In this document: piece after piece, positions 57,107-64,000 of the stretch
Layout of the letters: each line of letters starts with the position of its first letter
Numbering within the stretch: position 1 is the first letter of the stretch
NCBI RefSeq assembly: GCF_002563955.1
Contig: NZ_PDJE01000001.1
Location: forward strand, 3,162,001-3,226,000
Direction of reading: 5' to 3'
Origin: Paramicrobacterium agarici
GTDB taxonomy: Bacteria; Actinomycetota; Actinomycetes; Actinomycetales; Microbacteriaceae
Length of the DNA: 64,000 nucleotides
The notes under the pieces: generated by a model
The model's database searches: none
Seen by the model: only the letters and a program-made list of their open reading frames with translations
Told to the model about the DNA's origin: nothing
Position numbers and translations under genes: made by a program

Positions 57107-58083
57107 CTGATGGTAATCGCGGGATCGTGCGCGACGCGACGTTCGCCTCCGGCAATGTGGGCGCGGACACGCTCGATGAGCTGGGACGGGTCCCGGTCGT
57201 CTGCGGCTGTTGCGCGGATCGTTCGCAATCCGATGTCGGCGAAATCGTTCACTCGGGCGATGTCGGTTTGCCACTGCCCGACATCTGTCAGATGCTGTTC
57301 CCCTTCATATTCGATGATGAGACCCCACGTCAGGTACAGCATGTCGACGCGCCCCACGAACGCGCCGCGGTAGTAGATCGACGGGTTGACCGCGGGCTCG
57401 GGAAGCCCCGCTTGTACGAGATGAACGCGCAGTCTCGACTCGCGCGGGGACTCTGCGCGCTCGTTGAGGAGCGCGAGCGACGCGGTTCGGCGCGCACGCC
57501 CGCGTGACGTCGGGTAACTGCGGGCGACTGCGGCGAGCGCTCGCTTTGTCGTGCGCCGAGCGCGGCGGTGAATGAGCCCGTCACCCGCGGCGACAAGGTC
57601 GGGAACATCCAGTAGTGCGGCGAGGTCGCACCACGTGCGTTCGACAGTGGTCACGGGGATGCCGTCGATCGACGTGATTTCGCCGGGACGCGTCGTTACT
57701 TGATGCCCCGCGATGCCCTTTCCGACGGGCGCGCGCGTCCCCCTCGGAACACTAATGTGCACCACTTCGTCCCCGAGAAAACGAAGAGGAAGCGGGATGC
57801 TGTGGAGGTAGGCGGCCGATGTCAGCGACGCCGCGCTGCCGACGGGCATTCTCAGCATTGCCGAACGCGCGAACGCTTCGACCCGCCGTCGCTTGTCGCT
57901 CACCTTCTCGCGAACAGTCGCGCTGTCGCCGACTGGTTGTAGCCAGCGTGCCGGCATTCGTACGCGGGGAAATGGCGCAACGAGATCGCTTCCGCGCATA
58001 CGGGCGCGGCTCAGTCCGGCACCTCGCCCGTCCTTCACCGTGAATGCACTGTTCTCCAAATGTTCGGGAAGTGGCTTCGGCAT
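57100..58083 (-). CDS. DUF559 protein, PD-(D/E)XK nuclease fold, AbiEi-like N-terminus
   Basis: 327 aa from the ATG at 58083; longer starts up to 58158 are possible, none with a strong ribosome site. The N-terminal part (LSRARMRGSDLVAPFPRVRM, then SAAYLHSIPLPLRF) resembles the winged helix found with AbiEi-type antitoxins. The C-terminal 110 residues carry the nuclease pattern: Glu in ESPRESRLR, Asp in VGRVDMLY, and ExE in IIEYEGEQH. This layout is frequent and variable in actinobacteria. A defence or DNA-processing role is possible but unproven. Confidence 0.72.
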   Translation of the reverse strand: MPKPLPEHLENSAFTVKDGRGAGLSRARMRGSDLVAPFPRVRMPARWLQPVGDSATVREKVSDKRRRVEAFARSAMLRMPVGSAASLTSAAYLHSIPLPLRFLGDEVVHISVPRGTRAPVGKGIAGHQVTTRPGEITSIDGIPVTTVERTWCDLAALLDVPDLVAAGDGLIHRRARRTTKRALAAVARSYPTSRGRARRTASLALLNERAESPRESRLRVHLVQAGLPEPAVNPSIYYRGAFVGRVDMLYLTWGLIIEYEGEQHLTDVGQWQTDIARVNDFADIGLRTIRATAADDRDPSQLIERVRAHIAGGERRVAHDPAITIRW

Positions 58084-58431
<348 letters not shown>

Positions 58432-59292
58432 TCAGACGCGACGAAAAGAGACGGCCTGCCCTGGACGCACCTGAGCGAAAACGTCAAGCGCGTTACGGGA
58501 GACCACGCCGATCACCGGGTACCCGCCCGTGACCGGATGGTCGGCGAGCAGCACCGTCGGGAGGCCGGACGGCGGAACCTGGATCGCGCCGGCCACCATG
58601 CCCTCGCTCGGAAGCTCCGCATCGACAGCGCGTTCGAGGGGAACGCCGGCCAGGCGCGCGCCCACTCTGTTCGAAGCCGCGTCGATGCGCCACTCGGCGG
58701 AGAAGAACGCGGCGACCGCGGCATCCGTAAACCAGTCGTCGCGGGGGCCCAGCGAGACAGGAACATCGACACGCTCATCGGTGGGCGGACCCCATGGCGC
58801 AATCTCGAGAACGGGAACCTCCGTGCGCGGCGGCGCCCCGACCGTCAGCTCGTCGCCCGCCATGAGAGGGCCGGGCCCCAGCTCTGACAGCACGTCGCGC
58901 GAGCGAGACCCGAGCACGGGGGCGACGTCGACGCCGCCCCGCACCGCGAGATACGGGCGCAGACCGTGTGTCGCGGCATCCACGCGAATCAGCTGACCCG
59001 CCTGCGCTCGCACGGCGGAATTCGGGTCAACCGGCTCGCCGTCCACCATGATGGGACACCATGCTCCCGTGACGGCGAACCAGACGTCGTCGTCAGCGCG
59101 AGCCTCGAATCCGCCGACCGTGATCTCGAGGCCTGCCGCACGCTCGCCATTGCCCACGAGCCGGTTGGCGAGCGTGAGCGCGCCGCGATCGAGCGCACCG
59201 GACGGGGGAACGCCGATGTGAGCGAACCCCGGCCGGCCGAGGTCTTGCACGGTCGTGAGCGGCCCGGGCTCAACGACGATCAGCCGCGTCAT
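58432..59292 (-). CDS. pxpC: 5-oxoprolinase subunit C
   Basis: 286 aa from the ATG at 59292, overlapping pxpB by 4 nt. Family signature: VVEPGPLTTVQDLGRPGFAH and GVPPSGALDRGALTLANRLV at the start. PxpABC hydrolyses 5-oxoproline (pyroglutamate) to glutamate with ATP; PxpB and PxpC form the phosphorylating part. The end also shows GGYPVIGVVSRNALDVFAQV. Related urea amidolyase/carboxyltransferase proteins exist, but the pxpA-B-C order argues for 5-oxoprolinase. Confidence 0.9.
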   Translation of the reverse strand: MTRLIVVEPGPLTTVQDLGRPGFAHIGVPPSGALDRGALTLANRLVGNGERAAGLEITVGGFEARADDDVWFAVTGAWCPIMVDGEPVDPNSAVRAQAGQLIRVDAATHGLRPYLAVRGGVDVAPVLGSRSRDVLSELGPGPLMAGDELTVGAPPRTEVPVLEIAPWGPPTDERVDVPVSLGPRDDWFTDAAVAAFFSAEWRIDAASNRVGARLAGVPLERAVDAELPSEGMVAGAIQVPPSGLPTVLLADHPVTGGYPVIGVVSRNALDVFAQVRPGQAVSFRRV

Positions 59293-59909
59293 GGCGCCTC
59301 CCGAAACGAGACCGTCGCTCCGGGTTCGAGAAGGGCAGGATGCTGCCGCTCGACGTTCCACAGTTCGGCGTCCGTTCGGCCGATGAGCTGCCATCCGCCG
59401 GGCGACGACCGCGGATAGACGCCCGTGAACTCGCCGGCGAGAGCGACGGATCCGGCCGGAACGTGCGTGCGCGGCGTTTCGCGACGCGGCACCGCCAGAC
59501 CGTCATCGTCGGTGACGAGATACGCGAAGCCAGGAGCGAATCCGCCGAACGCGACACGCCACGTCGCCCGAGTGTGTCGCGCGATGACCTCACGCTCGGA
59601 CATGCCGGTCAGACGCGCGACTTCGGCGAGATCGGCGCCGTCATAGCGCACGTCGATGTGCACGAGCGCTGTCTCGGAGACCTCGGCGTCAACCGGTTGC
59701 GCATCGTCGAGCCACCGTCGCACCGCCTGCACGTCGTGCGGACGCTCGACGGTGACGAGGATGGTGCGTGCCGCCGGAACAACATCGACGACGGAGCCGG
59801 GCCGGTCGACGAGGCCACGATGCAGCGCCATGACGTCGTCGAGACTCGCGCACTCGACAAGCAGCGCCACATCGCCGACGCGGCGGATGCTGCGGGACGC
59901 CGCCTGCAT
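59289..59909 (-). CDS. pxpB: 5-oxoprolinase subunit B
   Basis: 206 aa from the ATG at 59909, overlapping pxpA by one base. Marks: the family core AFGGFAPGFAYLVTDDDGLA and the C-terminal GGWQLIGRTDAELWNVERQ. It pairs with PxpC. The long open frame upstream lies inside pxpA and is not used. Confidence 0.9.
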   Translation of the reverse strand: MQAASRSIRRVGDVALLVECASLDDVMALHRGLVDRPGSVVDVVPAARTILVTVERPHDVQAVRRWLDDAQPVDAEVSETALVHIDVRYDGADLAEVARLTGMSEREVIARHTRATWRVAFGGFAPGFAYLVTDDDGLAVPRRETPRTHVPAGSVALAGEFTGVYPRSSPGGWQLIGRTDAELWNVERQHPALLEPGATVSFREAP

Positions 59910-60658
59910 CACACGACCGCCGCGATCTCGATGCCCGCGCGCCCGAGCGCTGCCCGCACGTCGGCGGCCATGCGCACCGCGCCGGGGGTATCGCCGTGCA
60001 CGCACAGGGAGTCGACGTCGAGCGACAGCCGCTCCCCCGTCACCGCGACGACCTCGCCGTGAGCGACGATCCCGACGGCACGTTCGGCGACAGCATCCGG
60101 CTCAAGCAATGCACCCTCGTCGCCACGCGGAACAAGAGAGCCGTCGCGCGCGTAGCCGCGATCGACGAATGCCTCGCGAATGAACCGCAGACCCCGTTCG
60201 GATGCTGCGGTCGCGATGCTCGACTGCGGAAGCCCCATGATCGGCAGGGCTCCGCGCGATGCCACCGCCGCAGCAACAATGTCGGCGCGCTCGGCGTCGC
60301 AGGCGATGCGGTTGTACAGCGCCCCGTGCGGCTTGATGTAGCTCACCGCTCCCCCCGCGGCATACGCGATCTCGCTCAGCGTCTCGATCTGCTCGACGAT
60401 GTCGTCGGTGAGCGTCGCGCGGTCGATCTCGATGTCGGTGCGCCCGAAGCCCGTGCGATCGCGGTACGAGACGTGCGCGCCGATTGCGACGCCATGCTGC
60501 ACGGCGAGATCGCACGTCGCGCGCATGCTCGCCGCGTCGCCCGCGTGAAAGCCGCACGCGACGTTAGCGCTCGAGATGTGCGGGAACATGGCGGCATCGT
60601 CTGCCGTCGGCTGCCCGTCGACGGTCTCACCGAGGTCGCAATTGAGATCGATGCGCAC
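59909..60658 (-). CDS. pxpA: 5-oxoprolinase subunit A (LamB/YcsF family)
   Basis: 249 aa. Starts MRIDLNCDLGETVDG and contains SSANVACGFHAGDAASM, GAHVSYRDRTGFGR and YIKPHGALYNRI, the family's metal- and substrate-site motifs. It is the first gene of pxpA-pxpB-pxpC. The upstream gap of 151 nt to the divergent methyltransferase gene should hold its promoter. Confidence 0.93.
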   Translation of the reverse strand: MRIDLNCDLGETVDGQPTADDAAMFPHISSANVACGFHAGDAASMRATCDLAVQHGVAIGAHVSYRDRTGFGRTDIEIDRATLTDDIVEQIETLSEIAYAAGGAVSYIKPHGALYNRIACDAERADIVAAAVASRGALPIMGLPQSSIATAASERGLRFIREAFVDRGYARDGSLVPRGDEGALLEPDAVAERAVGIVAHGEVVAVTGERLSLDVDSLCVHGDTPGAVRMAADVRAALGRAGIEIAAVV

Positions 60659-60796
60659 ACCTCAAGGCTAGCGCGGTGCCCGCGCGGGGTTCTGACCGTT
60701 GCGGTCGTACTGGCGCCGCGGCGCACTAATACGTCCGCAAGGTTCAGAAGACGTGGGCGCCCGGGGGGATCCCCGGCGCCGGAAGGACCAGCGCCG

Positions 60797-60802
60797 TAGA
60801 CT
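60797..60802 (+). promoter_or_regulatory. -10 box for a leaderless transcript of the methyltransferase gene
   Basis: TAGACT is followed by 7 nt and the GTG at 60810, so RNA would start at or next to the start codon. No ribosome binding site is seen before that GTG. Confidence 0.45.
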
Positions 60803-60809
60803 CGCGAGT

Positions 60810-61661
60810 GTGAGCGAGAATCCGTCGATCGTGCTGTCGGGCAGCGGCCTGGCAGCATCCATCGAGCCTGATGCGTATGTCGACGGCGCCTATCAGCTGG
60901 TCGTTGACGGCACGCCGCAATCGCACGTGAACATGACCGATCCGCGCGAGCTGTTCTTCGAGTACGTGCGCCGCATCGGCCACGTCGTCGACCTCGTTCG
61001 CTCCCCCGCGGCTCCCATCACCGCTGTGCACCTCGGCGCCGGCGCGCTCACGCTGCCTCGCTACGTCGACGCCACGCGTCCGGGTTCGCGGCAGCAGGTG
61101 ATCGAGCTCGAGCGCGACCTCGTGGATTTTGTGCGCGAGCACCTGCCGTGGCCCAAGCGCGCCCAGATTCGCGTGCGATACGGCGACGCCCGCGAGGTGC
61201 TCGGCCGCCTTCCGGCCGGTCTGCACGGCACTGTCGACCTCGTGATCAGCGACATCTTCAATGGCGCGCAGACCCCTGCCCACGTGACCAGCACCGAGTT
61301 CTACGCGATGGTCTCTGCGCTGCTCTCGCCCGACGGAATGCTCGCCGTCAACGTCGCCGACGGGCCGGGTCTTGCGTTCGCCCGCGGTCAGGCCGCAACG
61401 CTGAGCGAGGTGTTCGGCGAGGTGGCTGCCCTCGCCGACACGCAGATTCTCAAGGGACGTCGCTTCGGCAACGTCGTGCTCGTCGCCTCGCGGTCGATGC
61501 TGCCGCTCGACATGGTGCCTCGACTTCTTGCGGGAGGACCGTATCCGGCAAAGCTCGTCGCGGGCCGCGAACTGCGGGACTTCATGGCAGGCGCTCGCCC
61601 GGTGTCTGACGCCGAGGCGACGCCGTCTCCTGAGCCGTCGCGCACCGTGTTCGGACTGTGA
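60810..61661 (+). CDS. Spermidine-synthase-like methyltransferase-fold protein
   Basis: 283 aa from the GTG at 60810. The nucleotide-binding fold shows VHLGAGALTLPRYVDATRPG, then QQVIELERDLVDFVREHLPW, RVRYGDAREVL and LVISDIFNGAQTPAHVTS. Compared with true spermidine synthases the GGGDG loop reads LGAGAL and the catalytic Asp region reads DIFNG, so aminopropyl transfer is doubtful. A speD gene is not nearby. Its stop overlaps the next start by 4 nt (GTGA). Confidence 0.78.
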   Translation: MSENPSIVLSGSGLAASIEPDAYVDGAYQLVVDGTPQSHVNMTDPRELFFEYVRRIGHVVDLVRSPAAPITAVHLGAGALTLPRYVDATRPGSRQQVIELERDLVDFVREHLPWPKRAQIRVRYGDAREVLGRLPAGLHGTVDLVISDIFNGAQTPAHVTSTEFYAMVSALLSPDGMLAVNVADGPGLAFARGQAATLSEVFGEVAALADTQILKGRRFGNVVLVASRSMLPLDMVPRLLAGGPYPAKLVAGRELRDFMAGARPVSDAEATPSPEPSRTVFGL

Positions 61662-62794
61662 CCATGCCATCGAGAGCATATTCCCAGCGGATGCTGTCGA
61701 GCGCAGCGCTTCTGGCAGCATCCGCTCTGCTTCTTACGGCGTGCACGAGCACAGAAGTGCCGACCGATCCTCGCGCTTCCGCGTCCGCCGACAGCGGCGC
61801 GCCAGGAATGCCGAGTGGGGAATACGACGTTCTCGCAACGAACCTCGACGCACCCTGGTCGGTGGTCCCTCTCGACGGCGGCGCTCTTCTCTCGCTGCGC
61901 GATGCCGCGCAGATCGTGCATCTCGCCGCGGGCGGCGCCCTCAACGTCGTCGCGACGGTCGACCAGGCAGCGCCCGGAGGTGAGGGCGGCCTGCTCGGCC
62001 TCGCACTGCACGACGACGATGGCGACGCGTGGCTGTACGCATATGTCACGACCGCGAGCGACAATCGCATTCTGCGCTACCCGGTGACCGGGCTGCCCGA
62101 TGATCCGCAACTCGGAGCCAGCACAGTCGTTCTCACCGGCATCCCGAAAGCCTCCATTCACAACGGCGGTCGCCTCGCATTCGGGCCCGATGGCATGCTG
62201 TACGCCACGACGGGAGACGCGACCGGGGGCGAGATCGCGCAAGACATCGACTCGCTCGCGGGCAAGATCCTGCGCATGACCCCCGACGGGAGCGTGCCAG
62301 ACGACAATCCGATCGACGGTTCGCTCGTGTACTCGCTCGGGCACCGCAACCCGCAGGGACTGGCGTGGACCGATGACGGAACGCTGTGGGCCAGCGAGTT
62401 CGGCCAGAACACGTGGGACGAGCTGAACATCATCGAACCGGGAGCGAACTACGGCTGGCCTACCGTCGAGGGCATCGCCGACGACGACCGCTTCGTCGAT
62501 CCGGTGCTGCAGTGGTCGACGGCCGAAGCGAGCCCGAGCGGTCTCGCGGCGATCGGCGACACGCTGTACATGGCGGGGCTGGGTGGCGAACGCCTGTGGG
62601 TGATCGAGACGGAGGCCGACGCCCCGACGGCATCCGCGTTCTTCGTCGGCGAGTTCGGTCGCGTGCGCGACGCCGTGGCGACAGCATCCGGATCTCTCTG
62701 GCTGCTGACGAACAACACCGACGGCCGGGGAAATCCGGGCGCCGATGACGACAAGCTGATCGAGGTGCGCATCAATGCGAGCCGATCGGGTTAG
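61658..62794 (+). CDS. Lipoprotein PQQ-type glucose/sorbosone dehydrogenase-like
   Basis: 378 aa. A lipoprotein signal peptide ends in LLLTAC, giving a lipidated Cys at about residue 29. The rest is a beta-propeller of the GSDH family: APWSVVPLDGGALLSLRDAA, SIHNGGRLAFGPDGMLYAT, GHRNPQGLAWTDDGTLWASE and NIIEPGANYGWP. Relatives oxidise aldose sugars with PQQ outside the membrane; no PQQ synthesis genes are in the window. It is coupled to the methyltransferase gene; a second start 6 nt on is possible. Confidence 0.85.
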   Translation: MTMPSRAYSQRMLSSAALLAASALLLTACTSTEVPTDPRASASADSGAPGMPSGEYDVLATNLDAPWSVVPLDGGALLSLRDAAQIVHLAAGGALNVVATVDQAAPGGEGGLLGLALHDDDGDAWLYAYVTTASDNRILRYPVTGLPDDPQLGASTVVLTGIPKASIHNGGRLAFGPDGMLYATTGDATGGEIAQDIDSLAGKILRMTPDGSVPDDNPIDGSLVYSLGHRNPQGLAWTDDGTLWASEFGQNTWDELNIIEPGANYGWPTVEGIADDDRFVDPVLQWSTAEASPSGLAAIGDTLYMAGLGGERLWVIETEADAPTASAFFVGEFGRVRDAVATASGSLWLLTNNTDGRGNPGADDDKLIEVRINASRSG

Positions 62795-62854
62795 CCTCGA
62801 AGTCGACAGCGGCCGTTTCGGGGCACAAAGGGGGAGAGCACTCTGAGCATCATT

Positions 62855-63355
62855 TTGGGCTATGACGCCGCGAGCCTTCGCGAGAAGGTAGACCTGAAGG
62901 CCGTCGGCGAGCGCCTCGACGAGCTCGGCAACATGCGCAGTCTTGAGGCTCTGTGCGAGAAAGCGTGGCTGCTGAAGGTCGCCGGCCAGCTCGACGATGC
63001 CCTCGATGCCGCGAACGCCGCCGTGCGACTCGCGAGGTTCACGGGCAACCGCCGCGACCTCATGAGACCGCGGATGCTGCGCGCGCAGGTTCTGCAGTTT
63101 CGCGCTGAGTTCGAGCCCGCCCTTCATGAGCTGAACTCCCTCATCGAAGAGGCGCACACGCACGAGTGGATGCTGTACGAGGCGTTCGCTCTGCAGCACA
63201 GGGGCAAGGTGTACTTCGATCAGAAGGAGTACGAGCTCGCACTCGAGGACTTCCGCACCGCGGTTCAGCTGCGGAGGGACGCCGGGGCGTCTGAGGAGCA
63301 GATCGAGTCATCGCTCATTGCGATTCGGGCTGCGGAGTCGCACCTTTCGCTGTAG
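62855..63355 (+). CDS. TPR-repeat protein
   Basis: 166 aa if the TTG at 62855 is used. Helical repeats are clear: SLEALCEKAWLLKVAGQLDD, YEAFALQHRGKVYFDQKEYE and LALEDFRTAVQLRRD. A CTG at 62843 in the same frame has AGGGGGAG about 6 nt before it, while the TTG is too far from it, so the true start may be the CTG (four residues longer). No signal peptide. TPRs bind partner proteins; none can be named. Confidence 0.7.
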   Translation: MGYDAASLREKVDLKAVGERLDELGNMRSLEALCEKAWLLKVAGQLDDALDAANAAVRLARFTGNRRDLMRPRMLRAQVLQFRAEFEPALHELNSLIEEAHTHEWMLYEAFALQHRGKVYFDQKEYELALEDFRTAVQLRRDAGASEEQIESSLIAIRAAESHLSL

Positions 63356-63416
63356 CCGGAGCGTTGCGCGGCGCGATCGAGCGCGCAATGTCGGTGACGT
63401 GCCATACCGTTAAGCC

Positions 63417-63908
63417 ATGGCAGATCTTGGTCGAGTCAGAGTATGGGCTGACGCGCTCATCTCTCTGCATCTCGACGCGTCGTGGAGCTTCGCGTTCGAC
63501 AATGCGAAGAAGCGTGCCGGGCTGTGCAATTTCACCGCGAAGCGCATCTCGGTCTCGCGATATCTCGCGTCGCGGTACGACGACGACGAGATCCATCAAG
63601 TGCTTCTGCACGAGGTCGCGCACGCGCTTGCCGGTCCGAAAGCCGGGCACGGCCCCTCGTGGAAGCGCATCGCCAGAGACATCGGGTACGTCGGGCAGCG
63701 ACTGCACCGCGGTCAGATCGCGGATGAGCTCGCACCGTGGGTCGGCGAATGTCCGCGCGGCCACCGCCTGTATCGCTACCGGGCTCCCACCAGGCGCGCC
63801 TCGTGCGGCGAGTGCTCTCGCCGGTTCGACCCGGCATTCGAGATCGTCTGGACGAAGCGTGTCATTTCGCCCGATGCGCGGCGCAAGGCGGCCCTCAGCG
63901 CCTCGTGA
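63417..63908 (+). CDS. SprT-like zinc metalloprotease-fold protein
   Basis: 163 aa. The HExxH motif is HEVAH at residues 65-69, with a third ligand likely His 78 (KAGHGPSWK). The C-terminal zinc ribbon uses Cys 112, His 116, Cys 130 and Cys 133. SprT/Spartan relatives cut DNA-protein crosslinks in eukaryotes; bacterial members are poorly known. It lies 61 nt after the TPR gene. Confidence 0.82.
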   Translation: MADLGRVRVWADALISLHLDASWSFAFDNAKKRAGLCNFTAKRISVSRYLASRYDDDEIHQVLLHEVAHALAGPKAGHGPSWKRIARDIGYVGQRLHRGQIADELAPWVGECPRGHRLYRYRAPTRRASCGECSRRFDPAFEIVWTKRVISPDARRKAALSAS

Positions 63909-63913
63909 CGCGG

Positions 63914-64000
63914 TCAGTCTCGCCGGAACGCGAGCGGGTCGGCGAGCAGCGGGGCGAACGCGAGCTCGGCGGCGCCGATCATGACGCGCCGCGATCGAAG
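63914..64000 (-). CDS. 3' end of a probable ROK-family gene
   Basis: Only the last 28 codons are in the window, on the minus strand, ending in TGA at 63916-63914. The reading RRVMIGAAELAFAPLLADPL resembles the end of ROK regulators and sugar kinases (GAAELAF). The assignment rests on this short stretch. Confidence 0.45.
   Translation of the reverse strand, partial: LRSRRVMIGAAELAFAPLLADPLAFRRD

Noticed and set aside
61388..63199. A 603-codon minus-strand frame at the right end
   Set aside because: It lies opposite three plus-strand genes with clear family motifs or a lipobox.

Overview
The window is high-GC actinobacterial DNA, most like Microbacteriaceae (Micrococcales). The signs are GTG and TTG starts, -10-type boxes set 6-8 nt before start codons, an rrn spacer without tRNA genes, a 23S gene of about 3.1 kb, alanine/lysine-rich tails on ribosomal proteins, and a kinase/FHA/PP2C signalling cluster. 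Nearly all genes lie on the minus strand, so the biology reads from right to left.

Left end (1-5076): general PTS enzymes (ptsI cut by the edge, ptsH), an orphan EIIB-like protein, a divergent BglG-type PRD/EIIA regulator, a class IV aminotransferase and map. Next (5076-16722) is the S10-spc ribosomal region, transcribed rpsJ-rplC-rplD-rplW-rplB-rpsS-rplV-rpsC-rplP-rpmC-rpsQ-rplN-rplX-rplE-rpsH-rplF-rplR-rpsE-rpmD-rplO-secY-adk-map. It has no rpsN, and infA-rpmJ-rpsM-rpsK-rpoA-rplQ do not follow map. A 68-aa MT0933-antitoxin-like gene separates it from the str operon rpsL-rpsG-fusA-tuf (17526-21900), which has a clear promoter and terminators.

22205-40082 is the accessory part: a Q/P-rich membrane protein and an unknown protein, then two adjoining operons. 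The first (40082 to 35642) encodes a PP2C phosphatase, an FHA protein, a transmembrane Ser/Thr kinase and an FHA-like/HTH regulator. The second (35551 to 24408) encodes a giant membrane-anchored Ig/FN3 repeat protein, a MoxR ATPase, a DUF58 protein, a transglutaminase-fold protein whose three catalytic residues appear replaced, an FHA protein and a small membrane protein. The kinase linker and the first FHA protein share a D-[DE]-x-T-x-x-R motif. This looks like an envelope system controlled by threonine phosphorylation, and it is the most interesting block here.

40280-45941 is an rrn operon (16S-23S-5S, minus strand) with leader promoters and a terminator. Then come an RhtA-like exporter, two membrane proteins of unknown role, and rpoB-rpoC (48953-56370) with a good promoter. 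In many actinobacteria rpoBC lies close to rpsL; here about 27 kb separates them. The right end (56633-64000) has a P-loop kinase overlapping a DUF559 nuclease-fold protein, a GC-rich minisatellite, the 5-oxoprolinase genes pxpA-pxpB-pxpC, a spermidine-synthase-like methyltransferase coupled to a lipoprotein sugar dehydrogenase, a TPR protein, an SprT-like metalloprotease, and the 3' end of a probable ROK-family gene.
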